From assembly GCA_046482735.1 (NCBI GenBank), contig JAWOEL010000127.1:1-7161 (forward strand): a DNA stretch of 7,161 nucleotides. The letters run 5' to 3'. The position numbers were made by a program, and so were the translations under genes. This document shows, piece after piece, positions 1 to 6,743 of the stretch. Every line of letters begins with the position of its first letter. Within the stretch, counting starts at the first letter, position 1. The DNA comes from JAQICB01 sp046482735 (lineage in GTDB: Bacteria > Bacteroidota > Bacteroidia > Bacteroidales > UBA1715). The notes beneath the pieces are model-generated. The model had not been told where the DNA came from. It was given only the letters and a program-made list of their open reading frames with translations, and made no database searches.

Positions 1-304
1 ACATTGCCAGCTCACCTTGTATAGGACCAACGTTTAAATCGCCCAACGATGAAGGAATCAAGTAGTTGTCATTCTCTCCTACTTGAATGATGTTAAAATC
101 GAACAAGAATATGGGGTCATGCTCATCAATAAAGTTTTGGTAATTATCGTAGGTTTTCTTAATGTTAATAGATGTTTTCGACATCCAATTAAATGCTTCT
201 GGAGTAATTGTATTATCATCGCTTTGGGCTAAACCTTTATTTTGTATTAAGATTAGCAGAATTGCAGGTAACAGTATGATGTTAAGTTTTATCGATTTCA
301 TCAT
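1..304 (-). CDS. Exported protein of unknown function, N-terminal part (runs off the left edge)
   Basis: The frame is open from an ATG at 304 to the window edge, giving 101 codons with no stop, so the C-terminus is missing. The N-terminus is a standard Sec signal peptide: basic residues at the start (MMKSIK), a hydrophobic core at about residues 7-20 (LNIILLPAILLILI), and a likely signal peptidase I site around GLAQ-S at residues 24-28, the A-Q junction being common in Bacteroidota. The mature part begins SDDN and is rich in Asn, Asp, Ile and Phe (for example IFLFDFNIIQ), as in many periplasmic or outer-surface proteins of this phylum. There is no lipobox Cys. Two ATGs lie in tandem (304 and 301); I chose the first, and either gives the same signal peptide. 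No Shine-Dalgarno is visible. I do not recognise the family. It faces away from the rest of the window, and the rnz stop is 433 bp upstream of its start. Confidence 0.75.
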   Translation of the reverse strand, partial: MMKSIKLNIILLPAILLILIQNKGLAQSDDNTITPEAFNWMSKTSINIKKTYDNYQNFIDEHDPIFLFDFNIIQVGENDNYLIPSSLGDLNVGPIQGELAM

Positions 305-737
305 TATGATTTTTAAAAAACGATAATAAACTCTGTATTAAATTTCCCTAAAAGGGTTTGTTCTAGAATATAATCATTGGGCAAAGTTTAAACAAAGTTT
401 ATGTGTTATTTTTATAATAATCAAGTAAGTTTATGTTCGTAATTTTTCAAGTTCAGGTTGATGTAAAATGTTGAAGATTAAGGCAAATTGATGAATCTTA
501 TCGGGATAAGATGAAGAGATGTAACGCAAATATTGAATATTTTACACAAAGCAATCAATGAAACGCTTATAAACAGCAATCTTCTTCATAAAAATAATTC
601 GATTTATCCCGATAATACTCATTATTTTTAACCGAATCTTACTATTTCTAAGCGTTCTGAACTCAAAAATTATATCGAACTCACGTTATTAACATATGCT
701 TACATACATATGATTTAATGTTTTTTATTTTTTTAGA
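305..737. other. 433-bp intergenic region without a gene
   Basis: No credible coding frame is seen on either strand. It lies between the rnz stop and the start of the exported protein, so it must hold the 3' end of the rpsA-side transcript and the promoter of the exported gene. A weak candidate for that promoter on the minus strand is TTTG (393-396) and TATATTCT (365-372) with a 20-nt spacer; the second box matches only four of the six fixed positions. Near the rnz stop the sequence is very AT-rich, with two CATATG hexamers (693-709), but I see no convincing terminator. The middle holds the inverted 12-mers described separately. Confidence 0.6.
495..615. repeat. Inverted pair of 12-mers, one of them inside a small hairpin
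   Basis: TTATCGGGATAA at 498-509 recurs as its exact reverse complement TTATCCCGATAA at 604-615. The similarity extends imperfectly on both sides: when the second copy is read on the minus strand, both show a TGA about 5 nt before the 12-mer and a GAA 3 nt after it. The first copy also sits in a 7-bp hairpin, ATCTTAT (495-501), loop CGGG, ATAAGAT (506-512). The pair could be a two-site operator, the remnant ends of a small element, or part of a transcript stem. The sequence does not decide between these. Confidence 0.5.
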
Positions 738-1649
738 TTAAAAAGTAAAAGACATTAAATCTTCTGCTGCATAAGTGTGCGGGAAGTACACACGAGCCTC
801 TTCCACAAGTTTATCAACAGAAGAATATCGAGCAGAAAAATGTCCGATAACCAAACGGTGTGCACGAGCTAATGCAGCAAACCGAGCTGCCTCTTCTGCT
901 GTTGAATGAAATGTCTGCAAAGCACGTTCAAACAACTCTGCACCAAAAGTAGCCTCATGATAGAGCAATGTAGGAGGTAATGATAAATTATCGATAATAG
1001 ATGGTTTATAACGTGTATCGGAAACATACAGATAAGACACTGGGTGTTTTAAATATGTTAATTCAGAATTAGGTATTATATGTTCATTTCTGACTATATT
1101 GTCGCCCGATTTTACAGATGCTATTTCTGATAAAGAAAGCTCATATTTCTCCACACAATCTTTTCTAATATTACGCTCATGTATATTTTGACAAAACTCA
1201 AAACCAAAACAAGGTATTCTATGATTTAATTTATGAGCAAAAACATTAATCTTTTTATCAACATATAAATGTGATACCTGTTCGTTCGGTATTTCCACAA
1301 AAGATAACTGAAATACCAGGTTTTTTTCCATAAACTGCAACTGATATCTTACTAATTGTTCTAACCCCGCAGGTGCATAAATTGTTAATGGCTGAGTACG
1401 CCCCAACATATTAAAACTAGACAATACACCAAAAATACCCAAATAATGATCACCATGTAAATGGCTAATAAATATTGCTTTAATTTTATTGAACGGCACC
1501 TTCATTCGACGAAGTTGAATTTGAGCCCCCTCTCCACAATCTATCAAAAAAAACCGCTCAAATATACGTAATATTTGAGCGGTTGAAAATCGTTTAGATG
1601 TTGGCAGTGCAGAACTACTTCCAAGAATCATTAATTCGTGAACTGCCAT
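738..1649 (-). CDS. rnz: Ribonuclease Z (tRNA 3' endonuclease)
   Basis: A cytoplasmic metallo-beta-lactamase-fold endonuclease that cuts tRNA precursors after the discriminator base so that CCA can be added. At 303 residues it has the usual short bacterial length. The zinc ligands are all present at the spacing seen in well-studied bacterial RNase Z: HLHGDH at residues 63-68 (His63, His65, Asp67, His68), His143 in LNHRIPCFGF, Asp211 in VSDTRY, and His270 in GHFSARY. The HEAT motif (231-234) and His248 (HST) also fit the family. The N-terminal GSSSALPT (10-17) is the expected first strand. Residues about 151-190 correspond to the flexible tRNA-binding arm; here it is Lys/Glu-rich rather than the glycine-proline type. 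It starts 16 bp after the STAS stop with no Shine-Dalgarno, so the two genes probably share a transcript. No catalytic residue is missing. Confidence 0.96.
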   Translation of the reverse strand: MAVHELMILGSSSALPTSKRFSTAQILRIFERFFLIDCGEGAQIQLRRMKVPFNKIKAIFISHLHGDHYLGIFGVLSSFNMLGRTQPLTIYAPAGLEQLVRYQLQFMEKNLVFQLSFVEIPNEQVSHLYVDKKINVFAHKLNHRIPCFGFEFCQNIHERNIRKDCVEKYELSLSEIASVKSGDNIVRNEHIIPNSELTYLKHPVSYLYVSDTRYKPSIIDNLSLPPTLLYHEATFGAELFERALQTFHSTAEEAARFAALARAHRLVIGHFSARYSSVDKLVEEARVYFPHTYAAEDLMSFTF

Positions 1650-1665
1650 ACTATAATATTTGTAA

Positions 1666-2001
1666 TTAAAACATTTTTTCAGCCTCTTCCACTGTTGATG
1701 TAATATTCAAAACAGAATCGAGCTGAGAAATTGTTATTAAACGTTCAACAGCCGATTGCAAACCACATAACACAAAAGTACCATTTGCATTCTTACATAA
1801 TCTGTTTGCTACTAAAATAGCACTTAAACCAGATGAATCACAGTATCTACAGCTAGACAAATCCAAAATTATATTTTTTTCTTTGTTACCTGATATTAAT
1901 ACAAGTTCCGACTTTAAAGATGGAGCTATTTGTGAATCTAACTTATCAGACAATATCTCTATAAGAGTATGCGTTTCCTTTTTTGTTATTTTACAATCCA
2001 T
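1666..2001 (-). CDS. STAS-domain protein, anti-anti-sigma factor type
   Basis: A 111-residue stand-alone STAS domain of SpoIIAA/RsbV type. The diagnostic stretch is IILDLSSCRYCDSSGLSAIL (residues 44-63): a buried beta strand ending in Asp-Leu-Ser, then Asp55-Ser56-Ser57-Gly58-Leu59, where a serine is phosphorylated in homologues by an HPK-type anti-sigma kinase. In partner switching the unphosphorylated form binds the kinase and frees its target. No kinase, PP2C phosphatase or alternative sigma factor is seen in this window, so the partner must be elsewhere, or the protein may act outside sigma control. It lies 80 bp after rpsA, behind a hairpin, and 16 bp before rnz. Four cysteines (3, 51, 54, 69) plus Cys79 are many for so small a protein. 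Family assignment is firm; the biological target is unknown. Confidence 0.9.
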   Translation of the reverse strand: MDCKITKKETHTLIEILSDKLDSQIAPSLKSELVLISGNKEKNIILDLSSCRYCDSSGLSAILVANRLCKNANGTFVLCGLQSAVERLITISQLDSVLNITSTVEEAEKMF

Positions 2002-2033
2002 GACGATGTTGTTTTAAAAAATTATTATAAAAG

Positions 2034-2064
2034 TAAAGATACATGGAAGCTTTAAAAAAACAAA
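2034..2064 (-). promoter_or_regulatory. Candidate promoter for the STAS-rnz pair, overlapping the rpsA terminator hairpin
   Basis: On the minus strand TTTG (2064-2061) is followed after exactly 19 nt by TATCTTTA (2041-2034), which matches five of the six fixed bases of the Bacteroidota -7 box TAnnTTTG. The -33 element lies at the edge of the hairpin loop and the spacer covers one hairpin arm. Transcription would begin roughly 25-30 nt before the STAS start codon. The prediction rests on consensus only. Confidence 0.4.
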
Positions 2065-2075
2065 GCTTCCATGTA
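2040..2075 (-). terminator. Hairpin between rpsA and the STAS gene, probable rpsA terminator or attenuator
   Basis: A perfect 14-bp stem: arms TACATGGAAGCTTT (2040-2053) and AAAGCTTCCATGTA (2062-2075), with an 8-nt loop of seven A and one C on the plus strand. It begins 7 nt after the rpsA stop. On the minus strand it is followed by a loose T-rich stretch (CTTTACTTTTAT) rather than a clean T-run, so some read-through into the STAS gene is likely. Confidence 0.7.
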
Positions 2076-2081
2076 AAAATT

Positions 2082-4046
2082 TTATTCCTCACTCTTATTT
2101 TTTTCTTCATCTTTTAATGCAGACTTAAGATTTGCTAAGTCAGAAACATCACCAAAGGTAGTTTTCTCAATGCTATCATGCATTTTCTTCATGTTCTTTT
2201 TAGTTTGTCCTTGCCCACCTTTTGCTTTAGAATCAGATTCTTTTTTAGGTTTAGCCTCTTCAAACGTACGCGTATGAGAAACAAAGATTTTTTTCGCTTC
2301 TTTTAAGAATTCTGTAACTTTAAAATCAAGTTTTTCATCAACCTCAGCTGTTGTGCCATCTGCTTTTTTAATGTGATTGACCGTAGATATTGCCTCAACA
2401 CCATATGGTAATGCAACTACCACATTTTTGTTTTCATTAATCTCAACAATTGTTCCTTCATGTACAGAATCTACATTAAAAATAGTTTCAAACACATCCC
2501 ATGGATTTTCTTCAAGTTGTTTGTGTCCGAGACTTAAACGACGATTATCTTTATCAACCTCTAAAACAACAACATCAATATCAGCACCTACCGTTGTAAA
2601 TTCTCCCGGATGTTTTATTTTTTTGGTCCATGAAAGATCTGAAATATGAATTAAGCCATCAACACCTTCTTCTATTTCAACAAAAACACCAAAGTTAGTA
2701 AAGTTACGTACAGTTGCCGTATGTTTGGTTCCAACAGCATATTTTGTTTCAATATTTTCCCATGGATCCGGTTTCAACTGCTTCATACCTAATGACATTT
2801 TACGCTCTTCTCTGTCAAGGGTTAAAACAACAGCCTCAACTTCATCACCAACTGATAAAAACTCATTGGCACTTCGTAAATGTTGTGACCACGAAATTTC
2901 TGACACATGTATAAGTCCTTCAATTCCCGGAGCTATTTCTACAAATGCTCCATAGTCAGCCATAACTACAACTTTTCCTTTTACTTTATCACCTATTTTT
3001 AAATTTTCATCTAATGTATCCCATGGATGCGGTGTTAATTGTTTTAATCCTAATGCAATACGTTTTTTCTCATCATCAAAGTCCAGAATAACTACATTGA
3101 TTTTTTCATCTAATGAAACAATCTCTTCCGGATGAGAAATTCGTCCCCAGGACAAGTCTGTAATGTGAATAAGGCCATCTACTCCACCTAAATCAATAAA
3201 TACACCATATGAAGTAATGTTTTTCACAACACCTTCCAGTACCTGACCTTTTTCTAATTTTGAAATAATTTCTTTTTTCTGAACTTCAAGTTCAGCTTCA
3301 ATAAGTGCTTTGTGCGAAACTACCACGTTTTTAAATTCGTGATTTATTTTCACAACTTTAAATTCCATTGTTTTACCAACGTAAATATCATAGTCACGTA
3401 TTGGTTTTACATCAATTTGTGAACCTGGCAAGAATGCTTCAATACCAAACACATCTACAATCATACCACCTTTGGTACGACATTTCACATACCCTTTTAC
3501 AATTTCATTATTTTCAAGAGCTTCATTTACTCTATCCCATGATTTTAGTGCACGTGCTTTCTTGTGAGATAAAACCAACTGTCCGTTTTTATCTTCCTGA
3601 CTTTCCACAAACACTTCTACTGTATCACCGGGCTTTAAATCAGGGTTATATCTGAATTCACTAATACTTACTATACCATCTGACTTGTAACCAATGTTGA
3701 CAACAACTTCGCGTTTTGTAACATTCACAACAGTTCCCTCAACTACTTCTTCTTCTGATATTGAAGAAAGAGTTTGATCATAAACTTTTTCCAGCGATTC
3801 ACGTTCTGAATGAGAATACTCATCTTGTTCGCTTTCAAAATTATCCCAATCAAATTCTGTTTTTGATGTTTTTGTTTCTGCAATTATTGAATCCACCTCA
3901 GAACCGTCATCTGCATGACCTCCTTCTGTATCTGATGCACTTACATCTGCATCATTTTCTTTTTTTTCAGTAGCAGCTGCCTGCTCCTCAACAACCTCGG
4001 GTTGTTCTTGTTTGTTTGTTTCTTGTTCTTGTTTTTCTTCTGACAT
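2082..4046 (-). CDS. rpsA: 30S ribosomal protein S1
   Basis: S1 sits on the 30S subunit and binds mRNA leaders, bringing them to the decoding channel. This matters especially in Bacteroidota, where Shine-Dalgarno pairing is rarely used. The 654-residue protein has six S1 (OB-fold) repeats at about residues 98-163, 181-246, 267-335, 352-422, 437-507 and 525-592. Repeats 3-5 are the most canonical, each with a GVF/GAF strand, a GLIH(I/V)S/T motif (291-295, 377-381, 464-468) and an LGLKQL-like end followed by PxPW or NPW. Repeats 1, 2 and 6 are more divergent, as is normal. The first ~97 residues form an acidic, low-complexity extension rich in Glu, Gln and Asp, and the C-terminus (593-654) is charged and Lys-rich. 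It is longer than the 557-residue E. coli protein, mostly because of these tails. It is transcribed away from rpoD and ends at a hairpin. Confidence 0.97.
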   Translation of the reverse strand: MSEEKQEQETNKQEQPEVVEEQAAATEKKENDADVSASDTEGGHADDGSEVDSIIAETKTSKTEFDWDNFESEQDEYSHSERESLEKVYDQTLSSISEEEVVEGTVVNVTKREVVVNIGYKSDGIVSISEFRYNPDLKPGDTVEVFVESQEDKNGQLVLSHKKARALKSWDRVNEALENNEIVKGYVKCRTKGGMIVDVFGIEAFLPGSQIDVKPIRDYDIYVGKTMEFKVVKINHEFKNVVVSHKALIEAELEVQKKEIISKLEKGQVLEGVVKNITSYGVFIDLGGVDGLIHITDLSWGRISHPEEIVSLDEKINVVILDFDDEKKRIALGLKQLTPHPWDTLDENLKIGDKVKGKVVVMADYGAFVEIAPGIEGLIHVSEISWSQHLRSANEFLSVGDEVEAVVLTLDREERKMSLGMKQLKPDPWENIETKYAVGTKHTATVRNFTNFGVFVEIEEGVDGLIHISDLSWTKKIKHPGEFTTVGADIDVVVLEVDKDNRRLSLGHKQLEENPWDVFETIFNVDSVHEGTIVEINENKNVVVALPYGVEAISTVNHIKKADGTTAEVDEKLDFKVTEFLKEAKKIFVSHTRTFEEAKPKKESDSKAKGGQGQTKKNMKKMHDSIEKTTFGDVSDLANLKSALKDEEKNKSEE

Positions 4047-4098
4047 GTTAACTTAAATTAAATTAATAGATTAGACATTATATTTTATTATTTGACGG

Positions 4099-4132
4099 CA
4101 AAAATAATATTTATATTTAGGTAACACACAAT
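4099..4132 (-). promoter_or_regulatory. Probable rpsA promoter
   Basis: On the minus strand TATTTTTG (4106-4099) is an exact match to the Bacteroidota -7 box TAnnTTTG. ATTG (4132-4129) lies 22 nt upstream as a -33 element, slightly beyond the usual spacing. The transcript would start near 4092, leaving a leader of about 45 nt, AT-rich and without Shine-Dalgarno. Confidence 0.6.
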
Positions 4133-4233
4133 AATTTGATAATTTTCGAAAAAAAATGTACCTTTTTTAAAAAAAATAACGAAATTTGCAAACTATTTCA
4201 ACTGAGGTATCGTATATATATTGTTTTAAACAA

Positions 4234-4239
4234 AAGGAG
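4234..4239 (+). promoter_or_regulatory. Shine-Dalgarno sequence of rpoD
   Basis: AAGGAG lies 8 nt before the rpoD ATG, within AAAAGGAG (4232-4239). None of the other genes with a visible start in the window has a comparable motif. It fixes the rpoD start at 4248. Confidence 0.75.
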
Positions 4240-4247
4240 TAAAGAAT

Positions 4248-5111
4248 ATGAGGCAACTAAAAATTACAAAACAAGTAACAAATCGAGACACACCTTCATT
4301 AGACAAATACCTACATGAAATAGGTAAGGTTGATTTAATCTCTGCTGAAGAAGAAGTTGAGTTAGCTAAGAGAATAAGAGAAGGTGACCAACGTGCTCTT
4401 GATAAACTTATCAAGGCTAACTTGCGATTTGTTGTGTCTGTTTCAAAACAATACCAAAATCAAGGTTTAAGTCTTCCCGACCTTATTAATGAGGGAAATT
4501 TAGGATTAATTAAAGCAGCACAACGTTTTGATGAAACACGTGGATTTAAATTTATTTCATACGCTGTTTGGTGGATTAGACAATCAATACTTCAGGCTTT
4601 GGCCGAACAGGCTCGTATTGTAAGATTACCACTAAACAAAATTGGGTCTATAAATAAAATTAACAAAACGCTTTCTAATCTTGAACAGGAATTTGAAAGA
4701 GAACCTACTGCTGAAGAAATTGCAGGTCAATTAGATTGTAGTGCCAGAGATGTTAAAGAATCTTTAAAAAATTCGGGACGACACTTATCTATGGATGCTC
4801 CTCTTTCTCAAACAGAGGAGGGAACGCTGTATGATGTTTTAGATAGTAAAGATACACCAACACCGGATGTTACTCTTTTGCAAGAATCGCTACGAAAAGA
4901 GATTGAACGTGCAATTTCTACTTTAACTGAACGAGAAGCTAATATTATTAGGTTGTATTTTGGTTTAGGTCAAAAAAACCCGTACACGCTCGAAGAAATT
5001 GGTGCTGAATTTGGCTTAACAAGAGAACGTGTTCGCCAAATTAAAGAAAAGGCTGTTCGTCGTCTAAAACACACCTCGCGCAGTAAAATTTTAAAAACAT
5101 ATTTGGGATAA
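4248..5111 (+). CDS. rpoD: Primary (housekeeping) RNA polymerase sigma factor, Bacteroidota short type
   Basis: This sigma-70 family protein directs RNA polymerase to the phylum's TTTG/TAnnTTTG promoters. At 287 residues it lacks region 1.1 and the non-conserved insertion, as the Bacteroidota primary sigma (sigma-ABfr type) does; MRQLKIT at the N-terminus is typical. Region 1.2 covers about residues 15-45 (SLDKYLHEIG). Region 2 covers about 50-120, with LSLPDLINEGNLGLIKA (core binding) and FDETRGFKFISYAVWWIRQSI (promoter melting and -10 recognition). Region 3 covers about 130-205. Region 4 covers about 218-275, with the helix-turn-helix YTLEEIGAEFGLTRERVRQIKEK (246-268). It has a good Shine-Dalgarno, lies divergent to rpsA across 201 bp, and is closed by its own terminator, so it is monocistronic. 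A clean promoter was not found: TATATTG (4217-4223) is a weak candidate. The alternative, a paralogous group 2 sigma, is less likely given the near-perfect region 2. Confidence 0.96.
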   Translation: MRQLKITKQVTNRDTPSLDKYLHEIGKVDLISAEEEVELAKRIREGDQRALDKLIKANLRFVVSVSKQYQNQGLSLPDLINEGNLGLIKAAQRFDETRGFKFISYAVWWIRQSILQALAEQARIVRLPLNKIGSINKINKTLSNLEQEFEREPTAEEIAGQLDCSARDVKESLKNSGRHLSMDAPLSQTEEGTLYDVLDSKDTPTPDVTLLQESLRKEIERAISTLTEREANIIRLYFGLGQKNPYTLEEIGAEFGLTRERVRQIKEKAVRRLKHTSRSKILKTYLG

Positions 5112-5136
5112 CAAATTATTTTTAAACATTATCAAG

Positions 5137-5181
5137 AAAAAGAGACTATTTTTTAATTATTAAAAAGCAGTCTCTTTTTTT
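5137..5181 (+). terminator. Intrinsic terminator of rpoD
   Basis: An outer 11-bp stem, AAAAAGAGACT (5137-5147) with AGTCTCTTTTT (5169-5179), ends in a run of seven T (5175-5181). Inside it a second AT-only stem forms, TTTTTAA with TTAAAAA around a TTA loop, separated from the outer stem by a two-base internal loop on each side. It lies 25 bp after the rpoD stop and isolates rpoD from cysQ. Confidence 0.88.
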
Positions 5182-5287
5182 ATGTGTAACCAATCGCCTA
5201 TGAGAAATAAAACATATTTTAAATTTACCTAAATTGTGTGTCTGTAACGCACATTAAAAAAACACCTTAATATTTGATTTAAACATT

Positions 5288-6109
5288 ATGAACAGAGACA
5301 AACTTGCACAAAATTTGGAATACGCTGTTATTGCAGCAATGAATGGCGGCAATGAAATAATGAATATCTACACATCAGAGTCAATAAAAATAGAAACAAA
5401 AGAAGATAATAGCCCCGTTACTCAAGCTGACATTGCAGCAAGCGATGCTATTCTTAAAATACTGGAACAAACACATATTCCAATTATATGCGAAGAAACA
5501 GCCCAAACACCATTTTCGGAACGAAAGAACTGGGAATATGTATGGATTGTTGACCCATTAGATGGTACAAAAGAATTTATATCAAGAAACGATGAATTTA
5601 CAGTAAATATTGCATTAATTCACAACAACACACCGGTTCTGGGTGTTATATATGTTCCTGCAGACGACAGTCTCTACTTTGGAACAAATACCGATGGTGC
5701 ATATACTATTCAACAAACATCAATTGTGTTACCAGATTTTAGGTACAGTAGCCTCATACAATACGGCACCTCTCTCCCATTTTTTCAGGAATCAGCAGAA
5801 ATAACTATTGTTGCAAGCAAATCACATAAATCAGCAGAAACTGAACTAGCTATATCAGAAATACAAAAAAAACATCCACACGCAAAAACAGTCAGTATTG
5901 GTAGTTCACTAAAATTTTGTATTGTCGCCAACGGGCACGCAAATATATACCCTCGCTTTGGTCCGACCTGTGAATGGGACACTGCTGCCGGTGATGCTAT
6001 AGCAAGAGCATCCGGTTGCAAAACATATAATACCGAAACACACGAACCATTACTATATAACAACAAAGAAGATTTTTTTAATCCTTATTTTATAGTAGAA
6101 CGAACATAA
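5288..6109 (+). CDS. cysQ: 3'(2'),5'-bisphosphate nucleotidase
   Basis: A cytoplasmic Mg-dependent, lithium-sensitive phosphatase of the inositol monophosphatase superfamily. It hydrolyses 3'-phosphoadenosine 5'-phosphate (PAP) to AMP, removing a by-product of sulfate assimilation and sulfotransfer. The metal-binding motifs are intact: Glu69-Glu70 (PIICEE; many relatives have SEE), Asp89-Pro-Leu-Asp92-Gly-Thr94 in WIVDPLDGTKEF, and Asp231 in EWDTAAGDA. KEFISRNDEFTVNIALI (95-111) is characteristic of CysQ rather than of plain inositol phosphatases. The C-terminal substrate region GPTCEWDTAAGDAIARASG (225-243) is also typical. At 273 residues it is of normal length, if slightly long. It has no Shine-Dalgarno and no sulfate-assimilation neighbour in view. 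The rpoD terminator precedes it, so it needs its own promoter, of which I see only weak matches (for example AATATTTG near 5270). No obvious strong terminator follows. Confidence 0.94.
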   Translation: MNRDKLAQNLEYAVIAAMNGGNEIMNIYTSESIKIETKEDNSPVTQADIAASDAILKILEQTHIPIICEETAQTPFSERKNWEYVWIVDPLDGTKEFISRNDEFTVNIALIHNNTPVLGVIYVPADDSLYFGTNTDGAYTIQQTSIVLPDFRYSSLIQYGTSLPFFQESAEITIVASKSHKSAETELAISEIQKKHPHAKTVSIGSSLKFCIVANGHANIYPRFGPTCEWDTAAGDAIARASGCKTYNTETHEPLLYNNKEDFFNPYFIVERT

Positions 6110-6305
6110 ATATATGTTTTTTCAACTGCAAAAAAGGTGTCACAATAAATCCGATAAAATTGCAAAAACGAACGCGAGAGGATTAACTTCGTTGTGCTAA
6201 AGGTTCGCACACGAGGGGTACCCATTAACAATTAATAACGTATCATTAACCATTAAAAAAAGCTATTTCTCCTGAAAACACCTCTCTATGTTCGTTTCCC
6301 CGCTA

Positions 6306-6327
6306 CCACAAGAATCCTTTCTTGTGG
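6306..6327. repeat. Hairpin with 9-bp perfect stem
   Basis: CCACAAGAA (6306-6314), loop TCCT, TTCTTGTGG (6319-6327). It has no T-run on either side, so it does not look like a terminator, and it stands 197 bp past the cysQ stop. It may be another member of the palindromic repeat set. Confidence 0.55.
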
Positions 6328-6393
6328 CTATTTCCAAAAGCAATATACAAAATTATCGTAATAAAATATTCGGTTTTTTTATATTTTCACTAA

Positions 6394-6442
6394 CACCCAC
6401 CGCCCTTCGGGCACCTCCCTCAAGGGAGGAATGGCACTGTGC
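6394..6442 (+). repeat. CACCC two-hairpin repeat, copy A
   Basis: It begins CACCCACC. The first hairpin is GCCC-TTC-GGGC (6402-6412) and the second is CCTCCC-TCAA-GGGAGG (6414-6429), followed by AATGGCACTGTGC. It is almost identical over the whole unit to copy C. Confidence 0.8.
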
Positions 6443-6513
6443 GAGGTTTCTACTATCATAAATAAATTGCTCTTTGCTATTTACATCAGAACTTTACATT
6501 TGTACTGTCTTAC

Positions 6514-6554
6514 TACAGAGCAATCCCCCCTTGAGGGGGGGGCGGGGGGTGTTA
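6514..6554 (-). repeat. CACCC repeat, copy B, inverted and shortened
   Basis: Read on the minus strand it starts CACCCCCCG and ends GATTGCTCTGT. The hairpin is CCCCCC-TCAA-GGGGGG (6525-6540). About 11 bases that carry the first hairpin in copies A and C are missing. The second hairpin is kept with paired base changes. Confidence 0.75.
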
Positions 6555-6628
6555 CTAAGTTGTAAGAAAAACCTAACAACTTCTATCTACATAAGCCTTA
6601 CACAAAAAAATAATTCCTCAAACTCACA

Positions 6629-6677
6629 CACCCTCCGCCCTGCGGGCACCTCCCTCAAGGGAGGAATAGCTTTGTGC
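6629..6677 (+). repeat. CACCC two-hairpin repeat, copy C
   Basis: It begins CACCCTCC. The first hairpin is GCCC-TGC-GGGC (6637-6647) and the second is CCTCCC-TCAA-GGGAGG (6649-6664), followed by AATAGCTTTGTGC. It has the same orientation as copy A, with only a few differences in 49 bp. Confidence 0.8.
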
Positions 6678-6743
6678 AAAATTTTACTTCAATTTTTACA
6701 TTTGCTTTTCAAATGTCTAATATCTGACCGCCGGTACACTTCC

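Noticed and set aside
305..737. tRNA or other standard RNA gene in the gap next to rnz
   Set aside because: No cloverleaf, T-loop motif or recognisable RNA family pattern was found on either strand.
2377..3973. Several plus-strand open frames opposite rpsA
   Set aside because: They are antisense shadows of a well-conserved six-domain S1 gene, with low-complexity peptides.
4136..4318. Plus-strand open frame of 60 codons overlapping the start of rpoD in another frame
   Set aside because: It begins in the AT-rich spacer, encodes a Lys/Phe/Asn low-complexity peptide, and conflicts with the clear rpoD start and its Shine-Dalgarno.
5785..6066. Minus-strand open frame of 93 codons opposite cysQ
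   Set aside because: It is an antisense shadow of the conserved C-terminal half of cysQ, with no motif of its own.
6306..6327. Terminator of cysQ
   Set aside because: The stem is good, but there is no T-run after it and it lies almost 200 bp past the stop.
6394..6677. CRISPR array
   Set aside because: The units are only three, in mixed orientation and of unequal length, without regular spacers or cas genes.
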